DNA from: Sneathiellales bacterium
Lineage (GTDB): Bacteria; Pseudomonadota; Alphaproteobacteria; JANQFL01
Length of the DNA stretch: 64,000 nt
NCBI GenBank assembly: GCA_028277845.1
Contig: JANQFL010000097.1
Location: 20,411 to 84,410 of the forward strand
Reading direction: 5' to 3'
Shown: positions 1 to 9,197 of the stretch, piece by piece
Position numbering within the stretch: the stretch's first letter is position 1
Layout: every line of letters begins with the position of its first letter
The notes under the pieces: generated by a model
Database searches by the model: none
What the model saw: only the letters and a program-made list of their open reading frames with translations
What the model was told of the DNA's origin: nothing
Made by a program: the position numbers and the translations under genes

Positions 1-785
1 ATCCGGAGGTGTGGCGCAAGTTTTCGCCGCGCCAGACCTTGATCCGCTATGCCTGGTTCGTCGGCGTCGTGTTCGTGGCCGTGTGGTCGATCCAGAACCT
101 GGACATCACCTGGGAATACTTCCTCGACGCCCACATCCAGGCGGGCGACCTGATCGTGCGCATGGTGCCGCCGGACTGGGATCACTTCTCAGACATCCTC
201 GACCCATTGCTGGAAACCATCCACATCGCCACGCTGGGCACCGCCGTGACCTTCGCCATCGCCTTGCCGGTGGCGTTCCTGTCCGCGCGCAACACGACGC
301 CCAACACGGTTCTCTGGGCCATCGGGCGGTTCATCCTGGTGGCGTCCCGTTCGATCAACACGGTGGTTTGGGCACTCATCTTCGTCGCCATCTTCGGCCC
401 GGGCGCCATTGCCGGGATCTGGGCCATCGCAGCCCGGTCCATCGGTTTCATGGGCAAGTTGATCGCCGAAGCCATCGAGGAAATCGACCACGGCACCGTC
501 GAGGCGATCGAAGCCACCGGCGCGTCACGGCTCAAGGTCCTGCTGATCGGCGTATTGCCGCAGGTTCTGCCGGTGATCACCGGGACCACGGTCTACCGCT
601 GGGACATCAACATCCGCGAATCTACGGTGCTGGGGTTCGTCGGCGCCGGCGGCATCGGCATCCAGCTCTATTCGTCGATCAACCAGTTCCAGTGGGACGA
701 GGTCGCCGTCATGCTGCTGGCCGTGTTCGGCGTCGTCGTGATCAGCGAATTCGTTTCCGCCGCCGTGCGTCAGCGCATTACCTAG
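1..785 (+). CDS. phnE: Phosphonate ABC transporter permease PhnE (5' end probably upstream of window)
   Basis: ORF 9..785; binding-protein-dependent permease signature (EAIEATGASRLKVLLIGVLPQVLP, RESTVLGFVGAGGIG). The frame stays open to the window edge. Confidence 0.85.
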   Translation, partial: PEVWRKFSPRQTLIRYAWFVGVVFVAVWSIQNLDITWEYFLDAHIQAGDLIVRMVPPDWDHFSDILDPLLETIHIATLGTAVTFAIALPVAFLSARNTTPNTVLWAIGRFILVASRSINTVVWALIFVAIFGPGAIAGIWAIAARSIGFMGKLIAEAIEEIDHGTVEAIEATGASRLKVLLIGVLPQVLPVITGTTVYRWDINIRESTVLGFVGAGGIGIQLYSSINQFQWDEVAVMLLAVFGVVVISEFVSAAVRQRIT

Positions 786-790
786 CCGTC

Positions 791-1102
791 CTATGGCGGG
801 TCTTCGAGAAACTCGATCTCGACGAAGGCGCATTCGAAGTCGTTGACGTTGATGACGTCATGCTCGACGCCGACATTGCGGAAATAGGGCACGCCGTTCG
901 TCAGTTCGGCCCGCACCGTGTCGCCCTGGTCGGTCTTGATCTCCAGCACGCCGTCGAACAGAGGCACGACGACATAGTCGTACTCGTGCCGGTGCCAGCC
1001 GGTGTTGTCGCCCGGCTTGAAACGCCACTCGGTCACCCGGGTACGGTTGTTGTCGATAAACACGGTCGGCGTCGCCGTTCCCGCCAAGGTACTGCTACAC
1101 AT
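791..1102 (-). CDS. Cupin domain-containing protein
   Basis: 103 aa; cupin motif GWHRHEYDYVVVPLFDGVLEI. Confidence 0.75.
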   Translation of the reverse strand: MCSSTLAGTATPTVFIDNNRTRVTEWRFKPGDNTGWHRHEYDYVVVPLFDGVLEIKTDQGDTVRAELTNGVPYFRNVGVEHDVINVNDFECAFVEIEFLEDPP

Positions 1103-1244
1103 GAAACCTCATCAATCTTACCATCGCTTTGAGGATGCCGAAGAAACCAGTTAATCGATCGGTTATCAGCGTGGAAGATCGTTAGCTTAACAGTTCGCGC
1201 TTCTCAATAAACAGATACGTACCTACAAATCAGAATTTCTTCCG

Positions 1245-1694
1245 ATGACCAACTTATCCAACACAAAAACGGCTGCGTTTCTAAAGACCACATTCCTCGT
1301 CATTCTCTATTCCGTGGGTAATCCGGTTGTCTTTTTCTATAGTTTCTGGATGGCAGACAAAAGATCTAGGCCAATAAACGTCTACGAAACCGATTTGTTC
1401 GACTACTTTTCAATCGCAATCCCGTTGAGCATCGGCATTATTCTGGTTCGTGTATGGCTGCAAAAAAGAACAGGTACAACGTGGCAAAACTGGTCGAATT
1501 CCCTTCGGATGTTTTATGGTGCAATACCTGTCTACATATTGTTTTGTCTATTGTCGGTACCGACACTAATTCAAACTGAAGGCAATGCCGTTGGTTTTGG
1601 CGTGCTGCCCATCTCTGCCTTGACGTTCATCGTGTTGCTGATCATGGAAATGAGTCGGCTAATTCGGAGTTGGCGAAACCGTGCCGGCACCTAG
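1245..1694 (+). CDS. Hypothetical multi-pass membrane protein
   Basis: 149 aa ORF with about 4 hydrophobic segments; visibly more AT-rich than its neighbours. Confidence 0.55.
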   Translation: MTNLSNTKTAAFLKTTFLVILYSVGNPVVFFYSFWMADKRSRPINVYETDLFDYFSIAIPLSIGIILVRVWLQKRTGTTWQNWSNSLRMFYGAIPVYILFCLLSVPTLIQTEGNAVGFGVLPISALTFIVLLIMEMSRLIRSWRNRAGT

Positions 1695-1709
1695 CGTTAA
1701 AGATTCAAC

Positions 1710-2549
1710 TTAACCCACTGCAGCCAACTGTTTCGCCGCCGTTTCGGTCGCTTCGTCGGCCGGGAAGAAGCATTCGATGCGCAAATCCTGCAGGCCGACG
1801 TCGAGGGGCGTTCCGAACGTGGTGATGGTGGAGAAGTAGTTGAAGGCGACACCGTCCTTTTGCATGGTCATGCTGAGAACCGGCGCCAGGGGTGTTTGCA
1901 GATTGACCGTGCGCCAATCCTTGGGCACGCCGGGATAGGACAGGAGCTTCTCGATCAACGGTTCGGCCCGGCCAGCGTCACCTTCCGCCAGGGCCTCGCG
2001 CTGCACCCGCGAGAGCAGCGAACGCGCGGCGTCCTCCCAATCCACCACGTAGGGCCGCAGGCCGTCGGGATCGAACAGCACGTCCATGGCGTTCATGCCG
2101 CCACCGCCGGCCAGCACGCCCACGGCCTCCGCCCCGAGAAAGAAAGCCATCATGTGGATGGACGCCTGGTTGGTCATGTGCACGTTCCAGATGCCGTCCA
2201 CCACGAGGCAGGGATAGGGCTCGTGCTTTTCCAGCATCAGCGTCAGGGCCTTGCGCACCTGGCCCATGGCCGGTTCGTCCAAACTCTGTTCGCGGTAGAA
2301 CCCGGCATAACCCGCCGCATCCAGAATGGAGTTGCGCTCCCGCAACGGAATGTCGAGCGCCTCCGCCAGCGACAGCAGCATGTCGCGGCTGGGCTGCGAG
2401 CGGCCGGTTTCGACGAAACTGAGGTGCCTGGCCGAAATGCCGGCTTCAAGGGCCAGATCGAGCTGGCTCATGCGACGCGTGCCGCGCCAGTGCTTGAGCA
2501 GTTTACCCACGGGGCTCACGTTGGCCGATGCCTGTGCCGATACGCTCAT
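1710..2549 (-). CDS. XRE-family HTH regulator with MmyB-like ligand-binding domain
   Basis: 279 aa; N-terminal HTH (RRMSQLDLALEAGISARHLSFVETGRSQPSRDMLLSLAEAL) then an MmyB-like C-terminal domain. Confidence 0.85.
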   Translation of the reverse strand: MSVSAQASANVSPVGKLLKHWRGTRRMSQLDLALEAGISARHLSFVETGRSQPSRDMLLSLAEALDIPLRERNSILDAAGYAGFYREQSLDEPAMGQVRKALTLMLEKHEPYPCLVVDGIWNVHMTNQASIHMMAFFLGAEAVGVLAGGGGMNAMDVLFDPDGLRPYVVDWEDAARSLLSRVQREALAEGDAGRAEPLIEKLLSYPGVPKDWRTVNLQTPLAPVLSMTMQKDGVAFNYFSTITTFGTPLDVGLQDLRIECFFPADEATETAAKQLAAVG

Positions 2550-2609
2550 AACCGTCCTCTGCGTCTGTCTGCGGTCTGCAACTCTTATCTCCTTGGTCCG
2601 TGTCCGGCC

Positions 2610-2626
2610 ATTACCTGCGAGGTAAT
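2610..2626. promoter_or_regulatory. Candidate operator ATTACCT-gcg-AGGTAAT
   Basis: Perfect 7-bp arms with 3-nt spacer in the divergent XRE / membrane-protein intergenic region. Confidence 0.5.
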
Positions 2627-2690
2627 TGAGATGCTTCCCTATCCGCCCGATGCTGCCACGAGACGAGATGATTTGGCAAAGGAGACGACC

Positions 2691-3143
2691 ATGTTCTCAG
2701 TCTGGCACAAACTGCTGCTGGTGGCCCTGGCGGGCCAGGTTCTGTTGGGCATCGCCCTCACGGTTGGCGGCACGTCCGCCCTGTTCGCCCCGCTGAACGA
2801 CGGCGTGGCGTCGGATATCTGGGGTGCGGCGGGCGCGCCGGAATCCTCGATGATCTACCAGCAGTTCGCCCTGGGCGTCATGGGCGCCGTGACGGCCGGC
2901 TGGGGAGTGACCGCCCTGTTCCTGGCCTGGTTCGGCATCGGCAAGCAACAGCGCTGGGCCTGGTGGGCCCTGGCCGAAGGACTGACCGTGTGGTTCATCC
3001 TGGACGTCGGCATCTGCCTGTGGCTGGGCGTCACCACGAATGTCCTGTTCAACCTTGCCTTGGCCGTGATGCTGGCCATCCCCCTGGCCGGCCTGTACCG
3101 CGGCACGGCCAACACCCGGGCGGCCCAAGGCTTGGCCGCCTGA
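2691..3143 (+). CDS. Hypothetical membrane protein
   Basis: C-terminal 150 aa of ORF 1860..3143 from ATG at 2691 (MFSVWHKLLLVALAGQVLLG...); hydrophobic segments; purine-rich RBS upstream. Confidence 0.65.
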   Translation: MFSVWHKLLLVALAGQVLLGIALTVGGTSALFAPLNDGVASDIWGAAGAPESSMIYQQFALGVMGAVTAGWGVTALFLAWFGIGKQQRWAWWALAEGLTVWFILDVGICLWLGVTTNVLFNLALAVMLAIPLAGLYRGTANTRAAQGLAA

Positions 3144-3167
3144 TCCCCCTGCCCTCAAGCGCGGCGC

Positions 3168-3199
3168 AACCCGGGGAGGACGACTCCCCGGGTTTTTTT
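3168..3199 (+). terminator. Rho-independent terminator
   Basis: AACCCGGGGAG-acga-CTCCCCGGGTT hairpin followed by a T run. Confidence 0.85.
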
Positions 3200-3202
3200 G
3201 CG

Positions 3203-3964
3203 TCAGCTCAGGTTCTGTTTAAGAAATTCGAGCGTCCGGCTCCAGGACAGTTTCGCGTCCTCGGCGTCGTAGCGTCCGCCGGACGGATTGGCGAAGGCGT
3301 GATCGGCATCGTACCAGTGCACGGTCAGGTCCTTACCGGCCTGCTTCATCGACGCTTCAAAACCATCGACCATGTCCTTGTTGATCCATCGATCGAGCGT
3401 CGCGAAATGGCCCATGACCGGCCCCTTCAGCGGGGCCAGGTCGGCGGCGATCTTGGACACATTGCCGTAATATACGATGGTCGCGTCGACCGGCTCGGCC
3501 AACGACGCATTGAGCGACCAGCCGCCGCCGAAGCACCAGCCGACGGTCGCCGTCTTGCCGTTCGCCTTGCCGTGGGCCTTCAGCCATTTCAACCAGGACT
3601 TCAGCGTGTCGCGGGCTTCGCCGGGAACCGTGGCTTGCATGTAGGACCGGGCGTCGTCCGGCGTCGACGCAACCTTGCCGTCATAAAGGTCGACCGCCAG
3701 TGCAACATAGCCTTGCTTGGCGAACTCGGCGGCAACCGACTTGATCTGGTCGTTCAGTCCCCACCACTCGTGCACCAGCAATACGGCCGCCGCCGGTGCC
3801 TGCGCCGGCAGGGCCAGGGCGGCGGACACGGACTTGCCGCCTTCGGTGGTGATAGAAACGGTATCGAGGCCCGACGCGGCGGCCCGCGCCAGCAGCGGAT
3901 CGGCCAGAACGGCGGCCAAGGGCAGCGATGCCACCCCTTTCACAACGGTTCGGCGTGCGTACAT
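3203..3964 (-). CDS. Dienelactone hydrolase family protein
   Basis: Signal-like N-terminus; LLVHEWWGLNDQIKS and VGWCFGGGWSL nucleophile region; DLH fold pattern. Confidence 0.85.
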   Translation of the reverse strand: MYARRTVVKGVASLPLAAVLADPLLARAAASGLDTVSITTEGGKSVSAALALPAQAPAAAVLLVHEWWGLNDQIKSVAAEFAKQGYVALAVDLYDGKVASTPDDARSYMQATVPGEARDTLKSWLKWLKAHGKANGKTATVGWCFGGGWSLNASLAEPVDATIVYYGNVSKIAADLAPLKGPVMGHFATLDRWINKDMVDGFEASMKQAGKDLTVHWYDADHAFANPSGGRYDAEDAKLSWSRTLEFLKQNLS

Positions 3965-4122
3965 GCGATTGTCCTCCCAGTTCGCCCCACGACCAGGAAT
4001 TATAGGGTCGGTTCCGCCGACGGGAACAGGGACGGCCCATAAACACACGATTGTGAATTTTCACCCGACTTATGCCATCATGGCAGGTGCATGATGAACG
4101 CAAACGCGATGGAGGCTCTTAT

Positions 4123-5097
4123 ATGGCATTCCGTTTCGCTTTGACCATTGCATGCCTCTTGGCGGCTGTCCCACTGCCCTCTGTCCGCGCCGAACCCGTT
4201 GCCGTCAAGGCGAGCCCCGTCCCGCTCAATCCGGAAGACGGCGCACAGCGAACCGCCGGCGCCCTGACGTACATGGGTGGCGTGGAACTGACGTCGGATC
4301 ACGACGCGTTCGGCGGCCTGTCCAGCCTGATCTTGTCCGCAGACGGCCGGAACATCATGGCGGTGACCGACCGGGGCCACTGGCTGCGGGCGCGGCTCGA
4401 CCTGGACGGCCGGGGTCAACTGGTGGGTCTGTCCGAAGTCGAGATGTTTCCCATGAAGGCCCGCAACCTGGTGCCCCTTTCGGGACGCCTGGCCGACGCC
4501 GAAGCCCTGGTCGACGAAGCGGGCGGCCGGCTGCTGGTGGCGTTCGAACGCTATCACCGGCTGTGGCGCTTTTCCCTGCACGACGGTCTGGACAAGACGC
4601 TTCCCGAGGATTACCCGGCCCCGCCGGACCTGGCCCGGGCACCGTCCAACAAGGGCATCGAGGCGATGACGCGGCTGGCCGACGGCCGCCTGTTTCTGAT
4701 GACCGAGGACTATGTCGACGCCAACGACATGCGTCAGGGATGGATTTCCCAGGGCACCCGGTACCACACCGTGACCCAGGAAGTCCGCGACCTGTTCAAG
4801 CCGACCGACATGACGGTGCTGCCCAACGGCGACGTCTTGCTGCTGGAGCGCCGCTTCACCATCGTCGGTGGCGCGGCGGCGCGGCTGTCGGTCATTTCCA
4901 CGCGCTCCATCGTGCCGGGCGCGGTCCTGAAGCCACAGGCCATCGCCGTGCTGCAGCCGCCCATGACCGTCGACAATATGGAAGGGGTCGCCGCCACTGA
5001 AGGCCCCGGCATCTCGACGGACATCTACATCCTATCGGACGACAATTTCAACGCCATCCAGCGCACGCTGCTGATGAAGTTCAGGTTGGGCGGGTAA
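4123..5097 (+). CDS. Secreted esterase-like activity of phytase family protein
   Basis: 324 aa with signal peptide; GGLSSLILSADGRNIMAVTDRGHW ... NKGIEAMTRLADGRLFLMTED ... MEGVAA ... IYILSDDNF. Confidence 0.75.
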   Translation: MAFRFALTIACLLAAVPLPSVRAEPVAVKASPVPLNPEDGAQRTAGALTYMGGVELTSDHDAFGGLSSLILSADGRNIMAVTDRGHWLRARLDLDGRGQLVGLSEVEMFPMKARNLVPLSGRLADAEALVDEAGGRLLVAFERYHRLWRFSLHDGLDKTLPEDYPAPPDLARAPSNKGIEAMTRLADGRLFLMTEDYVDANDMRQGWISQGTRYHTVTQEVRDLFKPTDMTVLPNGDVLLLERRFTIVGGAAARLSVISTRSIVPGAVLKPQAIAVLQPPMTVDNMEGVAATEGPGISTDIYILSDDNFNAIQRTLLMKFRLGG

Positions 5098-5175
5098 TCA
5101 AATAACAAACTTCACCAATTTTCAAATGATGTGATCGTCAAGACAGTTGATTGCTAGTAAGTTTGATTTTTGGTT

Positions 5176-5724
5176 CTATCTCAAACAAAATGGCCAAATT
5201 CCCGTTAAACTTGAAAGATAATTCCAATATTTTGGATCTAAGGCATATACAGCTGAACTATACATAGACAATATGGATAATACTTCTTCTGCTGTGTAGT
5301 TCCTAAAGAATCCTTTTGTTTGCAAAGACTGAAAATATCCTAAAAACGTTTCCCGGTTTTTTTTGTATGCTGTCTGCATTTCTTTTAAGCGCGATGCATC
5401 GATACTAAGTTTAGGTAACGTTTCTAAGAATTTACTTCTGAAACCAGAAAACTTGCTTCGATATGTTTCAGCAAACCAAGCTGAATCTTCGTACCTAGCA
5501 GGTTTTAGAATTGTGCGTTGATGGTGAAAGTGCCATACCAAAGACATCAAACCTTCGCGCGCCAGTTTGTTTGTAAGTACTTTTTGTCCATCAGATTCTG
5601 CTGTTCGATAGGCATCTACAAAATCTGAGGAAAATTCATTGGCAGTTGACTGCCATGAAAAAACAAGCAAACAGCAACAAATTGATACAACAGACAAAAT
5701 TGAGTGTTTGCGATCAACTGACAT
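5176..5724 (-). CDS. Hypothetical exported protein
   Basis: 182 aa; N-terminal hydrophobic signal-like segment (SILSVVSICCCLLVFSW); SD-like GAGGACGG upstream; starts 7 nt after the upstream gene. Confidence 0.65.
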   Translation of the reverse strand: MSVDRKHSILSVVSICCCLLVFSWQSTANEFSSDFVDAYRTAESDGQKVLTNKLAREGLMSLVWHFHHQRTILKPARYEDSAWFAETYRSKFSGFRSKFLETLPKLSIDASRLKEMQTAYKKNRETFLGYFQSLQTKGFFRNYTAEEVLSILSMYSSAVYALDPKYWNYLSSLTGIWPFCLR

Positions 5725-5731
5725 ACCGTCC

Positions 5732-6154
5732 TCATTTTATGTTTTTAAAGAAACCTACCGCTACAAAGACAAAACCAAAGAAAAACGTGAAGAATTGAGC
5801 GATCGACAAATATCTTCCCATAGAAGATATTTCAATATCTCCCAATTCAATTGCACCATCTCCGAAATATTTTGTTCCAATTATTGCTGGAATCTCGCTT
5901 ATTATCGCACCATAAAATGCATACGCAAGTAAAATAGAAATCATCATAAGAATAACACCCAATATCACAACCCATCTATATTTGATTTCAATATTTTGAT
6001 TTTGCGTAGAAGAAATTGATTCAAAATACAACTTAAAAAGTATTGCTATTGTTCCGCCCACTACTGCTGTAGAAATAGTAAGAATGAGTTCCGACTGAGC
6101 GGTTACTTGACTTATTATGACTTTTGCCGTTTCTATATTCGCTCGTTCACTCAT
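5732..6154 (-). CDS. Hypothetical membrane protein, about 3 TM segments
   Basis: 140 aa; three hydrophobic spans; first gene of the apparent bicistron with 5176..5724. Confidence 0.65.
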   Translation of the reverse strand: MSERANIETAKVIISQVTAQSELILTISTAVVGGTIAILFKLYFESISSTQNQNIEIKYRWVVILGVILMMISILLAYAFYGAIISEIPAIIGTKYFGDGAIELGDIEISSMGRYLSIAQFFTFFFGFVFVAVGFFKNIK

Positions 6155-6283
6155 CTATCTGCCTGCATGTTCAGACTATGACTACAAAATTGCACTTAAG
6201 AAGTGTAATTCTAATATGCACATAGACAATTAATCAATATGTCGGCTGATCCTTCTTATCCAGTGATGATTTATCTGGCAGTG

Positions 6284-6316
6284 AACAAAATTACTATTAG
6301 TAGAAGTAATTTTGTT
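6284..6316. repeat. Inverted repeat AACAAAATTACT-N9-AGTAATTTTGTT
   Basis: Perfect 12-bp arms in the noncoding part of the AT-rich island. Confidence 0.7.
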
Positions 6317-6401
6317 TAATATACTTATAGTTGTTTATTATACTCTATTTAAAAAAGGTTGTAGTATATTGTTTTTTAACAATAATTCCTTCTAGTTTGT
6401 G

Positions 6402-6521
6402 CAGTTTCCGCTGACCGTCGACAACATAGACGGCATCGCCACCAACATCTACATCCTGTCGGATGACAATTTCAGAAACATCCAGCGGACGCTGCTGATG
6501 AAGTTCCGCCTGGGGGGATAA
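6402..6521 (+). pseudogene. Displaced 3' end of an esterase-like (phytase-family) gene
   Basis: Translates QFPLTVDNIDGIATNIYILSDDNFRNIQRTLLMKFRLGG*, matching the C-terminus of 4123..5097 (PPMTVDNMEGVAATEGPGISTDIYILSDDNFNAIQRTLLMKFRLGG*). Confidence 0.85.
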
Positions 6522-6528
6522 CCGGTGA

Positions 6529-7074
6529 TCAGGCCGCGGCCTGGGCCCGCACCTCGGCCCGCGACCGGATGTAGTTCATCAAGACACGGAACGGAATCAG
6601 CAAGGTGCCGGCCATGACCATCTTGGCGCCGAGATCCCCGAGCGCCCACGTCATCCACGGCAGGCCGGTGCCGGCGAATGCCAACGAAAAAAACAGTGCC
6701 GTGTCGACGACGGAACCCAGCGTCGAAGACGCCAGGGGCGCCTGCCACCAGTCCTGGCGGCGCAGCTTGTCGAACACGAAGACGTCGAGCAGTTGGGCGG
6801 TGAGGAACGCCGTGCCGGAGGCCAGGGCGATGCGCGGGTCCGCCACGTAAACGGAGATGACGACGGCCAGGGCAAAACCGACATAGACCACCTTGCGCGC
6901 CCGTTCCGGCCCATAGCGGCGATTGGTCAGATCGGTGACCAGGAAGGCGGCGGGATAGGTAAAGGCGCCCCAGGTCAGCCAGTCGTTGATGGGGAACTGC
7001 ACCAGGTAATTGGACGCCACCACCACGACGATCATGGCCAGGACGGCGATCCAGAGCTGCCGGACGATGTTCAT
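6529..7074 (-). CDS. Queuosine precursor transporter / VUT family (YhhQ-like)
   Basis: 181 aa; membrane protein with FPINDWLTWGAFTYPAAFLVTDLTNRRYG signature. Confidence 0.85.
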   Translation of the reverse strand: MNIVRQLWIAVLAMIVVVVASNYLVQFPINDWLTWGAFTYPAAFLVTDLTNRRYGPERARKVVYVGFALAVVISVYVADPRIALASGTAFLTAQLLDVFVFDKLRRQDWWQAPLASSTLGSVVDTALFFSLAFAGTGLPWMTWALGDLGAKMVMAGTLLIPFRVLMNYIRSRAEVRAQAAA

Positions 7075-7108
7075 GGTGCTGCTCCTCGTCTCTCTCGGTT
7101 GCCGGGAT

Positions 7109-7141
7109 AAACAAAGGCCCGCGCGGCACGGCCGGCGGGCC
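7109..7141 (-). terminator. Terminator downstream of rpmB
   Basis: Stem GGCCCGC/GCGGGCC followed on the minus strand by TTTGTTT. Confidence 0.65.
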
Positions 7142-7166
7142 CCGATATCCCAGCCTACCCGGCGGG

Positions 7167-7457
7167 TCAGGCCTTGGCGGCTTGCGCCTTCTTGATGTCC
7201 CGCTTCAGCCGGCGCGCCGTCAGCGACAGCTTGGAATCCGACGTTTTCAGCAGATAATTGTCAAGGCCGCCATTGTGCTCGACCGAACGCAGGCCGTAAG
7301 CCGATACCTTCAACTTGACGGACCGGTTCAAGGTCTCCGACATCAGGCGCATGTCGTGCACGTTGGGCAGATACCGACGGCGGCTTTTGTTGTGGGCGTG
7401 GCTCACATTATTGCCGGTCTGCACACCACGGCCGGTAAGTTCACAACGACGTGCCAT
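7167..7457 (-). CDS. rpmB: 50S ribosomal protein L28
   Basis: [32 protein letters not shown], typical L28. Confidence 0.97.
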   Translation of the reverse strand: MARRCELTGRGVQTGNNVSHAHNKSRRRYLPNVHDMRLMSETLNRSVKLKVSAYGLRSVEHNGGLDNYLLKTSDSKLSLTARRLKRDIKKAQAAKA

Positions 7458-7598
7458 TGGTAAACCTCACATAGGAAATCTGTCCGGGGCCACGATGGCT
7501 CCGAAGGCCCGGACTTTTAAGCGACCAGACCGGCCGCGTCAAGGCGTTATCGGCGGAATTGGGGAGATTTCCGGGTAAAATCGGCGGGCAGATCCGCT

Positions 7599-8120
7599 TC
7601 ACTTCCGCCAAGCTCGGATTCCCACGATTTCATCCTCGGCAATGCCGAGAAATCTAAGGAAATCACGGTGTTTTTCCGGCGCGCGCCGTTCGAAGGCCAT
7701 GTGCCAACGACGCATGTCGGCCTCGCTGAACCCGGACGCGGCCAGAAGGTCGCTCCAGGTCCGGCGATCCATCGGCGGCGCATCCGATGGCGGCTTTCCG
7801 GTCATCATGGACGCGACGAGGCGCTGCTGATCGCGCAATTTGGCCATTTCGCGGGTCAAATCCTCCAGCCGGCGGCGCAAGACGCCATCGAGATCGTTGC
7901 CGTCGTCGCCTGCGTCGAGCAAACCGGCGATGTCGTCGAGGGGAACGCCCGCGCCGCGCAACTGGCAAATCCGCTCGAGACGGACGATATCGGCCGGCGA
8001 ATAATGACGATATCCGGCCTCGGACCGGGCCGATGGACACAAGAGGCCGCGCCGGTCGTAGTACAGCAACGTGCTGCGCGACAATCCGAACCGTTTGGCC
8101 AGGACACCTATGGTCAACAT
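7599..8120 (-). CDS. MerR family transcriptional regulator
   Basis: IGVLAKRFGLSRSTLLYYDRRGLLCPSARSEAGYRHYS HTH. Confidence 0.88.
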   Translation of the reverse strand: MLTIGVLAKRFGLSRSTLLYYDRRGLLCPSARSEAGYRHYSPADIVRLERICQLRGAGVPLDDIAGLLDAGDDGNDLDGVLRRRLEDLTREMAKLRDQQRLVASMMTGKPPSDAPPMDRRTWSDLLAASGFSEADMRRWHMAFERRAPEKHRDFLRFLGIAEDEIVGIRAWRK

Positions 8121-8139
8121 GGCTCCGGTGAAGACCTCC

Positions 8140-8634
8140 TCAGTGCGCCGCCGCCATTTTGGCGCCCGTGTCCAGATAGTGGTTCATCCTGACTTCGATC
8201 GCCCGCGCGACGTCGGCGTACTCTTCCTCCGAGCGCTCTCCGATCAAGCGGTTGCCTTCTTCGCTCAACCCCGTAACCGTTTGGGTCCAGGTGGCCACGG
8301 TTTCCGCCTCGCCTTTGGGAACCAGGGAAATATCGTATTTCACGACATACTTGCCGGCCGCCAGTTTGACGAACTCGATTGCCTCGTCAGGGGCATATCG
8401 GCTGACCACCCACACTTCTTCCCAGTCGCCACCGATTCGGGTTGTCGACGTGCGGGTGCTGAACACACATCCCAGTTCGGCAACGCCGCTGTCCGTATAC
8501 AGCAACTCGCAGTCCCACTTCGGAATCCAGTCGTATTCCCGCACCGGACACAGCAACGGGAATACGGTTTCGGGCACGGCATTGTATGTTTGCACCGCCG
8601 TGAATATGCGGCGAACCGCTTTGAACTCACTCAT
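8140..8634 (-). CDS. SRPBCC family protein
   Basis: 164 aa; PETVFPLLCPVREYDWIPKWDCELLYTDSG pattern. Confidence 0.7.
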   Translation of the reverse strand: MSEFKAVRRIFTAVQTYNAVPETVFPLLCPVREYDWIPKWDCELLYTDSGVAELGCVFSTRTSTTRIGGDWEEVWVVSRYAPDEAIEFVKLAAGKYVVKYDISLVPKGEAETVATWTQTVTGLSEEGNRLIGERSEEEYADVARAIEVRMNHYLDTGAKMAAAH

Positions 8635-8742
8635 TACAGTACCTCCAGGGGGAAAAAGTCACGTTGAAGGCCATGGACTATCAACTATGAAGCCGTAGTC
8701 AGGTCAAACAGAAATACCGCGTTGCAACTAAGGAACTTGTCC

Positions 8743-9132
8743 ATGAAACAATCGATCGCCGCCATCGCCCTATTGGTCCGCGATTACGATGAAGCCATTG
8801 CCTTTTACACCGAGTCTCTGGACTTCGTGCTGGCGGAGGACACGCCGTTGGAAAACGGCAAGCGCTGGGTCGTGGTGGCGCCACCGGGGTCATCGGAATG
8901 CCGCTTGTTGCTTGCGAAGGCCTCTAGACCCGAGGAGATCGAACAGGTCGGCAAACAGTCCGGCGGCCGGGTCTTTCTGTTTCTGCACACGAATGATTTC
9001 GAGCGCGACTATGAACGCATGCGATCGCGGAGCGTGGTCTTCCTGGAGGAACCACGCCGGGAGCCGTACGGCACCGTTGCCGTGTTTCAGGACCTGTACG
9101 GCAACAAATGGGACTTGCTGGAACCCGCTTGA
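8743..9132 (+). CDS. VOC family (glyoxalase-like) protein
   Basis: ALLVRDYDEAIAFYTESLDFVL ... VFQDLYGNKWDLLEP. Confidence 0.88.
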   Translation: MKQSIAAIALLVRDYDEAIAFYTESLDFVLAEDTPLENGKRWVVVAPPGSSECRLLLAKASRPEEIEQVGKQSGGRVFLFLHTNDFERDYERMRSRSVVFLEEPRREPYGTVAVFQDLYGNKWDLLEPA

Positions 9133-9197
9133 CGCCTATGTGTCCGGCCAATGAATTGCTAACCAATTTCTGTTAGAATCAATCGTTGGTTTAGCGA

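Larger units (their letters stand above)
5098..6401. other. AT-rich island carrying two unknown genes
   Basis: Sharp drop in GC between the esterase gene and a displaced esterase-like 3' end at 6402..6521. Confidence 0.75.
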
